Shown here piece by piece: positions 34,169-45,954 of a stretch of 64,000 nucleotides of DNA (position 1 is its first letter; each line of letters starts with the position of its first letter). The position numbers and the translations under genes were made by a program. The stretch is taken from the NCBI RefSeq assembly GCF_008831285.2, contig NC_045144.1, positions 1,674,001-1,738,000 on the forward strand, written 5' to 3'. Source of the DNA: Nymphaea colorata. Lineage: Eukaryota > Streptophyta > Magnoliopsida > Nymphaeales > Nymphaeaceae. The notes under the pieces were generated by a model. That model searched no databases. It was not told where the DNA came from and saw only the letters and a program-made list of their open reading frames with translations.

Positions 34169-35496
34169 TTCTCCACCGCGATGACGATCGCAAGCAACTC
34201 CTTCTCATATGTAGAGAGGGGTTTGGCCCAGTTAGTCAAGGCCTTCGACATATATGCGATGGGATGACCATCTTGTCCTAGCACTGCTCCAACGCCGACT
34301 TCACACGCATCTGTCTCAATGGTGAAAGTTTTGGAGAAATCGGGGAGAGTAAGTACTGGGGCGGTCATTAGAGCTGTCTTAAGCTTCTCAAAGGCAACTC
34401 TCGACTTCTCAGTCCAAGAGAAAGCTCCTTTCTTCAGCATCTGGGTAAGGGGTTGGGCGATAATGCCGTATCCCTGGATAAATCTTCTGTAATACCCAGT
34501 TAATCCAAGAAAGCCTCGTAGACTTTTGAGGTCCTTAGGCAGGGGCCACTTTTCCATGGCGTGCAACTTTTCGGGGTCTGCCCGAACCCCCTCTCGCGAC
34601 ACAATGTGCCCGAGATATCCAATGGAAGATTGTCCAAAACTACATTTGGACATCTTCGCAAAAAGCTGGTGCTCCAGAAGGATGCCTAAAGTTATTTCCA
34701 GATGCCTCCTGTGTTGCTCTTCGTCCTTACTGTAGATGAGTATATCATCGAAAAATACAAGGATGAAGTCTCTCAAGTGAGCTATGAACACATCGTTCAT
34801 ACATCGCTGGAAGGTAGCCGGTGCGTTGGTCAGGCCAAAGGGCATTACTAGAAACTCATAATGCCCATCATGTGTTCTGAAAGCTGTCTTCAACACATCT
34901 TCATCGAACATTCTAATTTGGTGATAACCGGCTCTGAGATCAATCTTTGAAAATATTGTGGCGCCGGCCAACTCATCTAACAGTTCATCAATTACAGGTA
35001 TGGGGTGCCGATCCTTGACGGTCACCTCGTTCAACGCTCTGTAATCTATGCAGAATCGCCAGGTGTTATTCTTTTTCTTCACTAAGAGAACAGGTGAGGA
35101 AAAAGGACTGCAACTGGGCTGAATAATTCCGCTTTCCAACATTTCTTTGACAAGGCGTTTGATTTCCGCCTTCTGGCTATGTCCATACCTATACGGCCTG
35201 ACATTAACAGGCTCTGCACCCTGTGCAAGGACGATATGATGATCATATGCCCGTTTTGGCGGTAGGCCTTTGGGCTCATCAAAAACCTCTGGAAACTGGT
35301 CTAGGACCATTTGAATTCTTGGTGGAATCGGTTCTTCCACCTTCTCTTCAGATACCGGTACATCCGTAGCCAATGTAAGTACCCAACAGGCGGGTTGCTC
35401 ATGCTGGATGGACCGCAATGCAACTTTGGGACACGTGGAGCTAGCAAGTCCCTGAAGAGTAATCGATTCCTCTTCTCCTTCTGGGATGAAAGTCAT
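34030..35496 (-). pseudogene. Chromovirus pol: reverse transcriptase and RNase H
   Basis: Gypsy reverse transcriptase with KKKNNTWRFCIDYRALNEVT, IFSKIDLRAGYHQIRM, MPFGLTNAPATFQRCMN and the active site FFDDILIYS (34738-34758 region). RNase H follows with TDACEVGVGAVL, YEKELLAIVIAVEKW and RTDQNSLKYML. The frame is lost near 34,050 through one missing base after AAGCTCTTA. Upstream it is separated from the protease frame by a base loss at about 35,550 and a TGA at about 35,512. Confidence 0.93.
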
Positions 35497-35534
35497 AGCA
35501 AAGTTCTTTACATCCCAACGAATATCCTTTCAAG

Positions 35535-37415
35535 TCAGGAACCACGCATACCTAGAATCAAGTCAACTCCTTCCAAGGGGATGACTAAGCAATCCACTTT
35601 GAAATTCTGCTTCTTGATGCTGACGTCTATGCCTTTACCCTCATGCATGCACTTGAGCCTATGACCCCCTCCCACGATTATGGTCTGTGGGCTGCTCTCA
35701 GTGAGGGTGACCTTGCACCTCTCAGCGGCTTCCTCGGTGAGGAAATTGTTGGTTGCTCCGGTGTCGAGCAGAATCAAGACTTTTTGGCCATTGATGCGGC
35801 CAAAGACACGCATAGCGTTAGCCTTATGGGGATCCTGGATAGAATGTAGAGATTCGACCTCTTCTGTCTTTTCTTCTTTGGTCGAGGTCTCTTCCTTACG
35901 TGTTTCATTAGGCTCAACTCTCTTACCTTTCCTCTTTACTTGGATTTCCTCATCAGACGAGGAACTAGAATTTGAACTGGAGGAAGAATCACTATCTGAA
36001 CTAGAGCTGGTCTCTGGTTCATCGACCACCACTATGTTGAAGAGTGATCTACACTGGTGGTTTTTCTCCCACTTACCCTCACACCTAAAACATAATCCTT
36101 TCTTTCTATACTCCTCTATTTGCTTAGGAGTTAGGTAACGAGTTGGGAGGTCACGGCCCGGTCTTGGGTTGGGCCTAAAATCATTCCATCGATTATAGGG
36201 AACTAATTCCTTCCCTTGGGGTCGGAATTCCCTACCCTGACTACGAGAAGTAGAGGAGAATGAGGGTTTCTTCCTCAACTTATCACTCTTACGAGCCTTT
36301 CTCTCTCTTTTTTCTCTCTTTTCTTCTTTTCTCTCTTCAATGCGCTCCTCATACAATCTTGCCATAGCAAAACACTCTTCTAGACTACCGAAGCGATGAA
36401 TCTTCATTTCTCTTTTGATGTCGCTTCGGAGGCCACCCTTGAATGACCCTATGGGGGCCTTCTCTGGCCACTGCACCATACTGGCCAATCTCTCAAACAG
36501 CTTTTGGTAAGCAGGCACGGTTGTGGTCTAGGTTAGGTTCTTGAGATTCTCGTCATAATCTATGAACGTGGAGTCTCCGAACTGCAACTGCAGACTCGCC
36601 TTATACTTTTCCCATGTTGGGTCGGCCGTCTTATGCTCAAACCAAAGGTAGTGAGTTGTAGCTTCGCCGGTCATGTTGGCCGTGGCGATTTCGATCCACT
36701 CTTCTTGTGGAACGTGGTGACACAAAAAGAATCGTTCTGCCATGAATAGCCATTCTCGAAGATGTTCCCCATTAAATTTTGGGAAATCATATTTGACGGA
36801 AGGGGTCCATCTTTCTTCAAAACGTGTTGGCTCTCTTCGAGTTCTTCTAGGACGAAGGGGTGTTTCGTCCTCTCCTTCGGAAAACTCATACATTGGGTTC
36901 CGAATGGCTTGGCCGGTTCTTTGGCCATGAGGAGTCCTATAGTACTCGTTTGTAGGCTCGGCTTGATACCTGTCAGGAGGAGGTCCCATGGCTCTACCTC
37001 CTTCCATACTCGTCCCAACATGTAAAATGTTGTTGGGGTTCACCTCAGTATCAGTTTGATAGCCAGGTATAACTAGCAAACCTTTTCCCTTCTGTGTATT
37101 CGGACCCTGAGTGGTCCTCTGCTCTACAACAACTTGGGCCTGGTTGGTGGCCAATTGTCGGAACATAGCCCGTACTTCTTCCATTTCTCTTTGTCGATCT
37201 GCGTTTTGACGGTCCATGTCCTTTTTCCTAAAATTCTCCACCTTAGCCATGTCGCTACACATTTGTAGCAATTCCTTCTCTATGCTTAGGATTCTGCCTA
37301 AGGCATAGTATGGAATTTGCTCCCTTTGGGTTGTTGGGGCATCTCCTGCTTGATCCTGAGGAATGTCCTCAAGAACAGGCTCATCGGAGCTCACGTTCTT
37401 CTTGGATTTACCCAT
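35535..37415 (-). pseudogene. Chromovirus gag and protease, one in-frame stop
   Basis: Start codon at 37413-37415 (MGKSKKNVSSDE); an upstream in-frame ATG at 37448 is less likely. Gag core 36530-37415 includes a coiled-coil-like Glu/Arg segment and YDFPKFNGEHLREWLFMAE. TAG at 36528-36530 (probably from CAG) interrupts it. The same frame continues with the rest of the retrotransposon gag domain, a Lys/Arg/Glu-rich helix, a zinc knuckle (CFRCEGKWEKNHQC), an Asp/Ser-rich linker and the aspartic protease site LLDTGATNNFL. It ends at 35535 because of a frameshift. Confidence 0.9.
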
Positions 37416-37628
37416 GACGATACGTGAAGACAGGCGCCAAGTATACACGACAAAATCAACTAACGAAACTGGCTACAAGTAAGCAGACTGAGAAGCAAAA
37501 CTTAAAAGTTATTGCACGCGGAAACAAACTGCCGAAGGTCTGAAATCAAACACTGTCCGTCTGCGCTGCTCTGCTGAAGCTGAGTCTTCGTAGAACGGGT
37601 GCTTAAACTGACAGAAAAGCCTCAAGTC

Positions 37629-37641
37629 GGCTATGATACCA
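37629..37641 (-). other. Primer binding site of the chromovirus
   Basis: TGGTATCATAGCC on the minus strand, two bases inside the LTR. It matches the initiator-Met tRNA 3' end with one mismatch to the usual TGGTATCAGAGCC. Confidence 0.85.
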
Positions 37642-37643
37642 AC

Positions 37644-40600
37644 TGTTAGGACCACTCCCGGTAGGGCTAGAGAATCCTAACCAAGAGCGCCCTAAATTCC
37701 CAGGTCTCTTGAGTACTTCCAAAAAAACCAAAATCCTAAGACAAATTAATACAGATGCTCTATCCGGCCGGACAAACCCCGGTGCAAAAACCCTTAGGAC
37801 TGGAATTACAGGTGCGAAAAACCCTTGTTCCCAATTCCTAGCTACGGGCAAGACCTACTACAAAAGACTACAATGGGTTACATGGCTGTACAAACGCGAG
37901 CAATACAAGAATTCTCTCAACTCACTCACAAGCAAACCATACAACCATGCACACACTCTAGCGAACAAACCACGCCCAACAGTAAGCAAATGGGTGGTCT
38001 ACTCCTTGTGATCGTGTCTCGGGCAAGATGGCCCTCGAGGTATCACAGCGAGGAGTTAGGCCGAAGCCTTGGGCTAAAACAACAACGAAAGTAAACTAGA
38101 TGATTTCCTAAAACAAAAAGCAAATGACACCCTCCCCGGATCTGCAAGAGGGACTAAGACTTTACCGACCAAGGGCTAGCCTTGGCTGAGCCGAAGTAGC
38201 CACGGGGTGAAGACCGATCCCCGGGCAATGCAGCTACGGGCCGGCGTGAAGCGCGCGGCCTGGACAGCCTCCTGCTGTCGGACGGAGTTGGCAGAACGCG
38301 GGCCGGGAGCAGCCGCCTGCTGTCGAGCGAAGACTGGTGGGCGCGTAGCCGAGACAGCCGCCTGCTGTCGGGTGCGGGCCTGCGGTTCGAGCAGCCGAGA
38401 GAAAGGCGACGGGCTGTCGCCGAGGGCGCTGCCGGGAACCGCCTGCTGACGAGGGACGGGTCGGCGAGGGATTGCCGACCTGAGCAGCCACCTGCTGCCA
38501 AGAGCCGAGAAGAGAGGGCGACCGCCTGTCGCCGCTAGGATGGACGAGAAGCCGCAGACAAGACGAGGGGGGCGAAAGCCGAGCGCGGCAGTGCCGACCT
38601 GCCTATTCTCCGAGTGGCTCTGCCACGGGCGTCGGCTGATATCCGACGACGGAGGAAGCGCGGCCGAGGTGCTGACTGAGAGCCGCTAGCGGGACGCTAG
38701 CGTCGCCGGCTGAACCTGGTCCCTAGCTACGGCTGGGGTTGGCTTGGACTGGCGGGACTCTAAGGGTAGGCCAGTCGGGTTAAGATGGCTCGGGCTGGGG
38801 TAGGCCGAGGGGTAAGCTGGCTTAGGTGCGGAAGGGGGATTAACCTAACTAGTAGGTGGGTCTGGTCGGAGGGCTGAGAGATAGATAGAGAGGTTAATGC
38901 GAGGCTCGGTCGAGAAATCTTAAGTGACCGAGAGGGGTTTGGTTTGGTCAAGAGGTTGAGCTCGGGTGAGGTAGGTTAGCTGAGTCACTCGAGCTACGCT
39001 CGGGTCAACTAAGTTGGTCCTAGCTGGACTCGGGTTGACCGAGTTCCTAATGAGCAAGGGTGAGTCGAGACGAGTAGGCTTAGGTCAAGCGACGCGAGGA
39101 TTGACTAGAAATGAGGAGTCCGGTCAAGGTCTAGCTGGGTTAAGGTCAAGTAGGTCTGGTCGGGTTAAGGGAGACGGTCTGGATTCTTACCACGTGGCAA
39201 GATCTACGGACTGGACTGAGCTTACTAGAGGGGTCCCTAGCGACAAGGAAAAGAAGAGTCCACTTTCCTAAAACTAAGGGGAGTGGGCTTAAGGACTAGA
39301 GTGCGAGAAAGAAGGGAGTGGAGCGACGTGGCTTGATGGGGTTTCGCAGTGAAGGGGATGTTGACACGTTACCAGATGAAGGGCCACGATGAGCTGCGGT
39401 TTGAGGTAGTGGAGAGGTGGCCAAGGGTTGTGCGAGTCCTAAGGGACTTGTGCTAAAAGTTAGGAAAAAGAGGGCGCAAGAGAGGGAAATGGCGCGCAAG
39501 AAGGGGGAGTGCGAGGGTGAGGTGGCAAGCTGAGAGTGTCAGGTGGAAAAGGTGGATGGCGAGCTGGAGGGGGACCTGGACGTGAGCAGGGAGATGCTGC
39601 CACGTGGTCTGATGAGAGGCTGGTGTTACGTGCGAGTAGGAAAAAGACTTAGTAAAAAGAGGAGAGGGCAAGGTGGCGTCAAGGGGTCCTAAAGGCTAGG
39701 GAGACGTGGTTCTAACTGGTTTCGGATGGGGGACACGTGGGGCCAGCTGGAACTCGAGCTGGAGAGGATGGGTGGATGGGTGACACGTGGCCAAAGCAAC
39801 GGAGATGATTGGACTTACCTGGTCCGAGTCGATCTCCAAGTGGGCTAGCACCGAGAAGGAAAACCGGTCTAGCTTGAGTGGTGACTCCCCGAAGACCAAT
39901 TCGCCCTTTCCAATTCCACGCGGGCTTCAACACACATGAGGGCAAGACTGTCCTAGGACGCCGGAATCTTTGGAAGAGGCCGGAACTTGCAGACTTGGCC
40001 GGAATTGCAGACTTAACCGGCAGGAAGGACAACTTACAAATCAGCCGTCCGATTTAGCCCGAAAATAGTTATTTTGAGTCTCTTGAAGAGGCGATTTCAG
40101 TGGGCTATCATTCGCAGAATTCTCACGGCCAGATCTTAACTAATCTTAAGATTTGACTGGTTGGACCGAGAGAATTTGGGGAAGAAACCGAAACCTTCAA
40201 GCTTGAAGTCGGACTCTTACCACCGTCAAGGCACGCACAGTGTTGGTTAGGTTGAGTCTAGCGAAATCAAGACTCTTCCGCAACGTGTAAAGGAAGTTCT
40301 ACAAGAGGATTACGCCGTGATCTCGGCTCTAACCTCGGGTATGCCAAGGACAGAACTGGGATGCCGCAAGCCCCTACCGTAGAACAATCTCACACAATTC
40401 ACGAAGAAGTACTTGAAATCAATAAACCAACCTATTTAGCCGTCGACGTTGAATCATAAAGCAGATTCAACCTTCCCTTTAGCAATGGCGGTCTCTCAAC
40501 TTCACCGTGGTCGAGAAGAAGGCACCAACCTTGCTGTATTGCTGTTCGAATGGGGAAGAAGCCATGGACGAGGGAGGGATCGCCGCCGGTTGGAGGAGAT

Positions 40601-41485
40601 CCGCCGCAAGCCTTCGTTGCTTGAGTATCCACCGGAATATCTCCGATGCCCGAAGCCTTCAATGGAGGAAGAAGCGTCACAGGCCAAGGGGACGCGAGGG
40701 GATGAGAGGCACCACACTTTCACGCAAGGGAGAGTCGGTGATTGACGTAGAAGATGGAGAGCCTCACCTCTAGATCGAGGGAGAAAGAGAGAAGCCTCAC
40801 GCGGAGAAGAGAGAGAGCAAACTCGCAAATGCTTTCCTTAACTTCAAAATTCGATTCAAACAACTAGATCCAAAACAATATATACTTGTCCTAAATGATC
40901 CATCCACAATCCGGATTAGATCTCTACCCAAATCCCATTTACAATTGGCGCCAAGCACAAACCCGCTAGGCTAGGTCCTTATTTCAAAACTTGCTGAAAA
41001 CAACCTACTTGCTAACTTAAATTACTTAAAACAAACTCGGGCCTAGTACCCAACGCATGCAGAAAAGGTTCAAACCCCTGAGCCTTTTGAGCCCAGGGTG
41101 GGGACCTCGTGAGGGGACCCGCCCTCACTTCGGTTGGCTGGATGCAAGGGCTCGGTCAGGTTTGACCGAACCATTTGCCTAAGACTTTGGTCTTGGCTAG
41201 CCTCAAGGGACTTGTAAACCGGACTCACTTGGGTTAGACTCTATTAGCTCGGTGAGACCTACACTGGATCCAAAGACACCCTGAGACTTACCCAGTTCAA
41301 GCACCGTTTCTGACTCAGCTGCTCCTCCCGCTGCAACTGACGTTGGTGCAGAAACCTCCTCCTTGGGACTGACTTCCATGTGCCGTAGAGAACGAGCCCA
41401 TAACTCTGACGCTTTTCTCTTCCGCTGACTGGGTTCGGCCTGATCTGTCTCTACTGGGTCGGGACCTGAAAAATGGTCTGTAACA
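37644..41485 (-). mobile_element. Chromovirus 5' LTR (element sense)
   Basis: Same length as the left LTR. In element sense it starts at 41485. A TATATATT motif at about 40877-40884 (minus strand) may be the promoter, leaving an R/U5 of some 3.2 kb. The first 70 or so codons read DHFSGPDPVETDQAEPSQRK and KRKASELWARSLRHME, a protein-like frame shared by both LTRs. Confidence 0.95.
40877..40884 (-). promoter_or_regulatory. Candidate LTR TATA box
   Basis: TATATATT on the minus strand about 600 bases into the LTR; the same motif lies at about 31,900 in the other LTR. Positional inference only. Confidence 0.35.
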
Positions 41486-42556
41486 GCTTTTTTCCCTTTG
41501 GGATATAGCAAGGGATATTACAACCGGTATGTCCGATCAGGAGACCCTTAAATCTTATCAACATTTTTATCAATACTAATTCAACAGAAAATACATCTTA
41601 GTTTTTTTGAAGAATTTTTACATGTTCTTGTTTGGGTCGTCCATGTAGACTGCCCATGTTTTATTTAACAAAATAAAATAATGAAAAAGGCACTAGGGTC
41701 GACGGTAGGGCGGGGAGGCGATGACTTCATCCATGGGGACGTCATCGCATCCCCAGCGTTTGCCGGGCAAAGGTGGCGGATTGTCACTGCCCTCCATTTT
41801 CGAATAAATAGACAAAAAACAGAGCTTGTGGTCTGCTTCTCTTATGGCTACTAGCAAGATTTATGCTTGTAGAATTCTCTGTGTATATCTATTTATCTAT
41901 CTTACGAATATTTAATTTTAGCTGCTATACATAATTCAAGTTGTTATGCTACAATCTTATTCTTCTTCACTTTAAGGTAATATAATTAGTATATTGGTGG
42001 GAGGGATGACATACTGAAAAGCAAAGTTTAACACGGCATAAACATAACGATCACTTTAGGGACCAAAGGCGAACAATAAAATTAAATAAAAAAGCTGCTC
42101 GATTATTTTAGATGAGAAAAATCGTACGGATTTTATGAAATCATGTGCTATGGTCCTACACCCAGGAGAAGGGTAAAAGATGATGGACGTAATTGCGTTA
42201 CAAAAAAGGAATGCAATGGCTTCTACTCGTCCAAAAAGGATTAGAGAGAGGGAGAGTTGTTGTTTAATTAAATATTTTTATATGCCTAAAGGCATATTGT
42301 TTAGAGATTTATTTGGGAAAATTAAATGGTATGCTTAACTAATTAGAACCAAACCCATTGAAACGACCAATAAATTAAAGAAGAAAAATAAAAATGAACT
42401 GCATAATTTGTTATGAAATTAAAGAAGAAAATAAAAATAAATTATGAAATTATTGCTAATTTGTTACAGGAATATTAATGAACTTTCATTTTTTTAAGCT
42501 ATAGAAAAATAAAAATGAACTGCACACTTAAAATATGTAAATTAAAAACAAAGTTC

Positions 42557-42728
42557 TTGTTTCTCATAAGAAAGATGTCGTGATATTGTTGTAATATCAT
42601 ATTTTATTTGCTGGTTATACTTTGAAAATGTTGTGATATTTTCCTTATAATATATTGTTTCTCATAAGAAAGATGTCGTGATATTGTTGTAATATCATAT
42701 TTTATTTGCTGGTTATACTTTGAAAATG
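42557..42728. repeat. 74-bp direct repeat (offset 98)
   Basis: TTGTTTCTCATAAGAAAGAT starts at 42557 and again at 42655. The copies are identical through to GAAAATG. AT-rich and non-coding. Confidence 0.95.
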
Positions 42729-44230
42729 CTGTATATTCTCACATATCAGAATAATATTATTGCCTTCACTTCTTAATAAGTTCTTCTAGCATTTTAAATA
42801 TACGTGCTCCAAGAGAAGCAACTGTTTTTATTGGGTAAAATTCCATCCTAGCACTAATGGAATACGAAGAGAACATCAAATCTCATTGTCTTGATCGTCC
42901 ACGAGGACAACCTATCGGACGTTCTCCATCTTCTTACTGTGCCACACGACGGCGACGGGATTATTGTGAATGTGCAAAGAAGCAAGGAGCATCCGTCAAA
43001 GATCGTCGAACAGGACTATTGATTTCCCGATTGCATTTCGTGCCCAGAGAAATATCACTAAAACCGCTTCATCAAGGACCATCTTCTCCAGGCAATGGCA
43101 ATGAAGAAAGAAAATAACAGAAGAGACGATCATCCGTCAAAGATCGACGAACATCCTTCCTGACGAACAAATTTGGGAAAAAGAACGGCAAGTAAAACTG
43201 GCAAATGACTTGCACCGATGGACCAAATTGGACGTCAAGGCAGCAGAAACTCGAAATCATCGTCTATCAAGAGTCAAAATCTTAACAAACTGCTCATAAA
43301 ACTAACGCGCACGTAACTAGAGAAGGATAAAACGGAAAAACGCGCTTCGAAAAATTCCGATCACGAAAACGGTAAAAAGGATCAGGAGAGCTTGATTGGG
43401 CATAACAGCATAAATCCGCTGCCATTTCTTCGATCGGGTAACTTTCCGGCCATGGGGACGGGGCAGATCTCTCTCCTGTATCCTCCCTTTTCGTTTTCTT
43501 TGGATTTTTTCCTCTTTCCGCCGCCATGACCCGCCATGGGCCATGACGAACGAGGAATTTGTAGATCTCCCAAGTCGAGGTGGGTCTCATTATCCCACGT
43601 GTTAAGCTGGCGTGGCTACCGCTCGACGAAGCGGTACAAGTGGAACTTTATCCTTCTTTTTCCTACACGGAACCCGATTTGAAGGTTAAACAATGGATGA
43701 TCCAATCATTGGAACTGGATGATCCATCAGTGATCGGATCCACGTGCGAGTCCAGTCCATTTTTCAATCTCATTTAGGGAAGACAGTATGGATGTGTTCG
43801 TTAACTAATGACCCTCAAAACTTTGAGGATCTTAAATCCATAAATTTGAATTGGGACCTCCTTCCATCCGACCTCAAAACATAAGTTTTTAGGGAGAAAC
43901 CTGGATTTAAGATCCACATTTTTCACTCACGTGGAATCCACTGTTTGAACAGTGGATCATATAGAAAAAAGATTTGAGATCCAAGGGGATCTCAGATCCA
44001 CGGGCAAATAAATGCTTCCTATTGGATGCCAATTCGAGTCGAATATCGGGTAGTCTCCAAATCCTTTGTCACATACTATACTTGAATAAAAACTAATTAG
44101 TGATTTGGATTCAAATTTATCATTGATTCTGAGTTCAAATTCAAAGCGAACCTGAACCAAAAAAATTTATGGAACTCCTCTAAATGCACATCTAACTTAT
44201 AGTGGTGCATTAAAAGCACAAGTTTAGATT
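42729..44230. other. Sequence without a recognised gene
   Basis: Frames at 42857-43117 (plus) and 43294-43590 (minus) have no recognisable motif. 43380-43560 is GC-richer and contains an ATG (MAAERGKNPKKTKRED on the minus strand) that could start a small basic protein, but there is no supporting context. Confidence 0.3.
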
Positions 44231-44505
44231 TCTCTTGTATTCAATTTGAGGAAGTAAATAAAAAAGTTCGCAAGTATTTTTACAGCCATTTCATCTTCTT
44301 TCTTCTTGAATCAAACCAGTCCTGTAATTATAAATAAGAGCACATTTGAGTGGGTATACAAAATATTTTAAAATGCACTTGGTAACTTCAAGTGAAAGTT
44401 TGGGTTGGGGTGACACTTGGGTATCCAAAATATTTCAAAATGCATTAACGGTTAGCTGCTCAACTTAGTACCCCTGATTCTTATTATTTATCTACAAACC
44501 CACAA
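44231..44505 (+). repeat. Dispersed repeat, copy 2 (partial)
   Basis: Matches the last third of the 17098-17935 repeat, from TTCTCTTGTATTCAATTTGA to ATCTACAAA. It is truncated on the left. Confidence 0.8.
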
Positions 44506-44626
44506 ACCACGCGTTTAATCGACGAGGAGTTTAACTGTTTACTAAACCTGCTAATCCTTCGATACTAAGTTTCAGTCCGAGAGTTATAAGTTCATGACGA
44601 GATGAAGTTACATTCAGGTATCAGGG

Positions 44627-45067
44627 ATGACGCGCCTTCCGATTCTCTTTTCCGTCTTCTTCGTCCACTGCTTCTTCTTCCTCCTCCTCCTCTTCGTTTC
44701 CTTCTCCTTCAGCTTCCGTCCGACTGCCGAGGACGACACCCCCTTCCTATCGCTGCAGGTACCGGAGGAACCTGAGGCCAAAGTAGGTTTGAACGCTGAA
44801 CCATCCCCGTCGCCTTCGCTTGTACCTGAGAGGGGCAAACAAGACGAGGGAAACGAAGGTTCAAAGGACCCTGCAATGGCGGCCTCCCCAGACGACGATG
44901 CGGTCCTGATCCACCCACTATACCCACTCTACTTCGGCTGGCCAATTGATCGGAGTACCAACTCCCAAGCACCCCGGCAACTGTTCCCAGGCTACCCCTT
45001 CGCTGGAATAGTCATGGGCTTGGTGGTGGGTGTGCAGATACCCTTTTGCTGGTCTGCATCTGCATGA
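44627..45067 (+). CDS. Possible first exon of an unknown secreted or membrane protein
   Basis: The frame starts MTRLPILFSVFFVHCFFFLL with an extended hydrophobic, Phe-rich segment (residues 4-30) typical of a signal peptide or anchor. An acidic and Pro/Ser-rich stretch follows (residues 32-85). A GT donor after CTGCAG at about 44757 may end the true exon early, in which case the rest of the 146-residue frame is intron. It lies between two inverted copies of the dispersed repeat. No family recognised; it may be a captured gene fragment. Confidence 0.35.
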   Translation: MTRLPILFSVFFVHCFFFLLLLFVSFSFSFRPTAEDDTPFLSLQVPEEPEAKVGLNAEPSPSPSLVPERGKQDEGNEGSKDPAMAASPDDDAVLIHPLYPLYFGWPIDRSTNSQAPRQLFPGYPFAGIVMGLVVGVQIPFCWSASA

Positions 45068-45954
45068 AGGGCACCATTAATCTCTCCATCATCTGAATAT
45101 CCGTGTAAGTAGTGGCAAGTCTCTTGTTTTGCAGTTACCTCTGTTTTAATTTTCTTTGTTATGGAAGCGCCCCCTTGTTTTGGTCGGAGCCAAGGACACC
45201 CTCGGGTCGTGGCTAAAAATATGTAATGAATAAAATTCTTACCATTAAAAAGACATTCTTTTTTCCTTTGTATCCTTGTATTGCCGAATGCATTGGAAGA
45301 AACCAGCAGCAAAGGAATTGCATAGAACGACTACCGCAAACAGAATCAGGTTTAAACCTGAAACAAGTACTGTTCTGTTGCAAGTTCTGAAACAAGTACT
45401 GTTCTACCGCAGAACGACTATCTGCGGGTCCTTTTTGTTTAGGTGCATGCTGAATATATTTTTCAAGTTCAACAAACAAACATACTATACACCTGATTTG
45501 GATTTCCCAAACATATACCCAATCAACAGTGAAAAGCAACAAAGTAGCTGAATTCCTCAACTTCGCGCAGAACTGAAATTTTATATCAGCAAGAATATTT
45601 TCATGCAGTGTCTAAATATGTTTAAAGCAAAATGTATACAGCCACCGAAACTACTCCAGACCATGTATTTGTCCCCCCCTGCTTTGAGAGAAATGGAACT
45701 ACAAGCCTTGAAGACACTGCCGAATGTCAACTCGTTCACATTCACACCTGCTGTCATCATTTCCTTGGTCTCGCAGGGAGTTTACATTGTTGTTCTGTGT
45801 GCTACAGTTACAAATTGATTGAGACATTCATAGAACAGAATGAAAAGTGAGGGAGTTTAGGAGATCCAACCAGAGTAATATTTGGGTATGTTCATGGAAC
45901 AGTTATAAACTGTTTTTATTGCTAAACGGCCCCTTAGAAGGTGTTGGACATCCA
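45068..45954. other. Sequence without a recognised gene
   Basis: AT-rich. Overlapping short frames at 45603-45850 have no motif. A GAACAAGTACTGTTCT-like direct repeat occurs at about 45360-45405. Confidence 0.3.

Larger units (their letters stand above)
28667..41485 (-). mobile_element. Full-length Ty3/gypsy chromovirus, 12,819 bp, minus strand
   Basis: Complete structure: target duplication GCTTT (28662-28666 and 41486-41490), LTRs of 3,842 bp each (28667-32508 and 37644-41485), primer site after the right LTR, gag-protease-RT-RNase H-integrase-chromodomain on the minus strand, and a polypurine tract before the left LTR. By eye the LTRs differ at about 20 of the first 1.1 kb and have equal length, so the insertion is fairly recent. 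Internal frames carry at least two in-frame TAG stops, one TGA and three single-base frameshifts. It needed help from another element to move, or decayed after insertion. Confidence 0.95.
27995..42420 (+). repeat. Segmental tandem duplication, copy B (split by a gypsy element)
   Basis: Copy B is 27995-28666 plus 41486-42420. It follows the order of copy A on both sides of the 12.8-kb chromovirus; the TTTTTTCCCT block sits right after the gypsy target duplication in B and at 25450 in A. The copies share only non-coding sequence. Confidence 0.78.
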
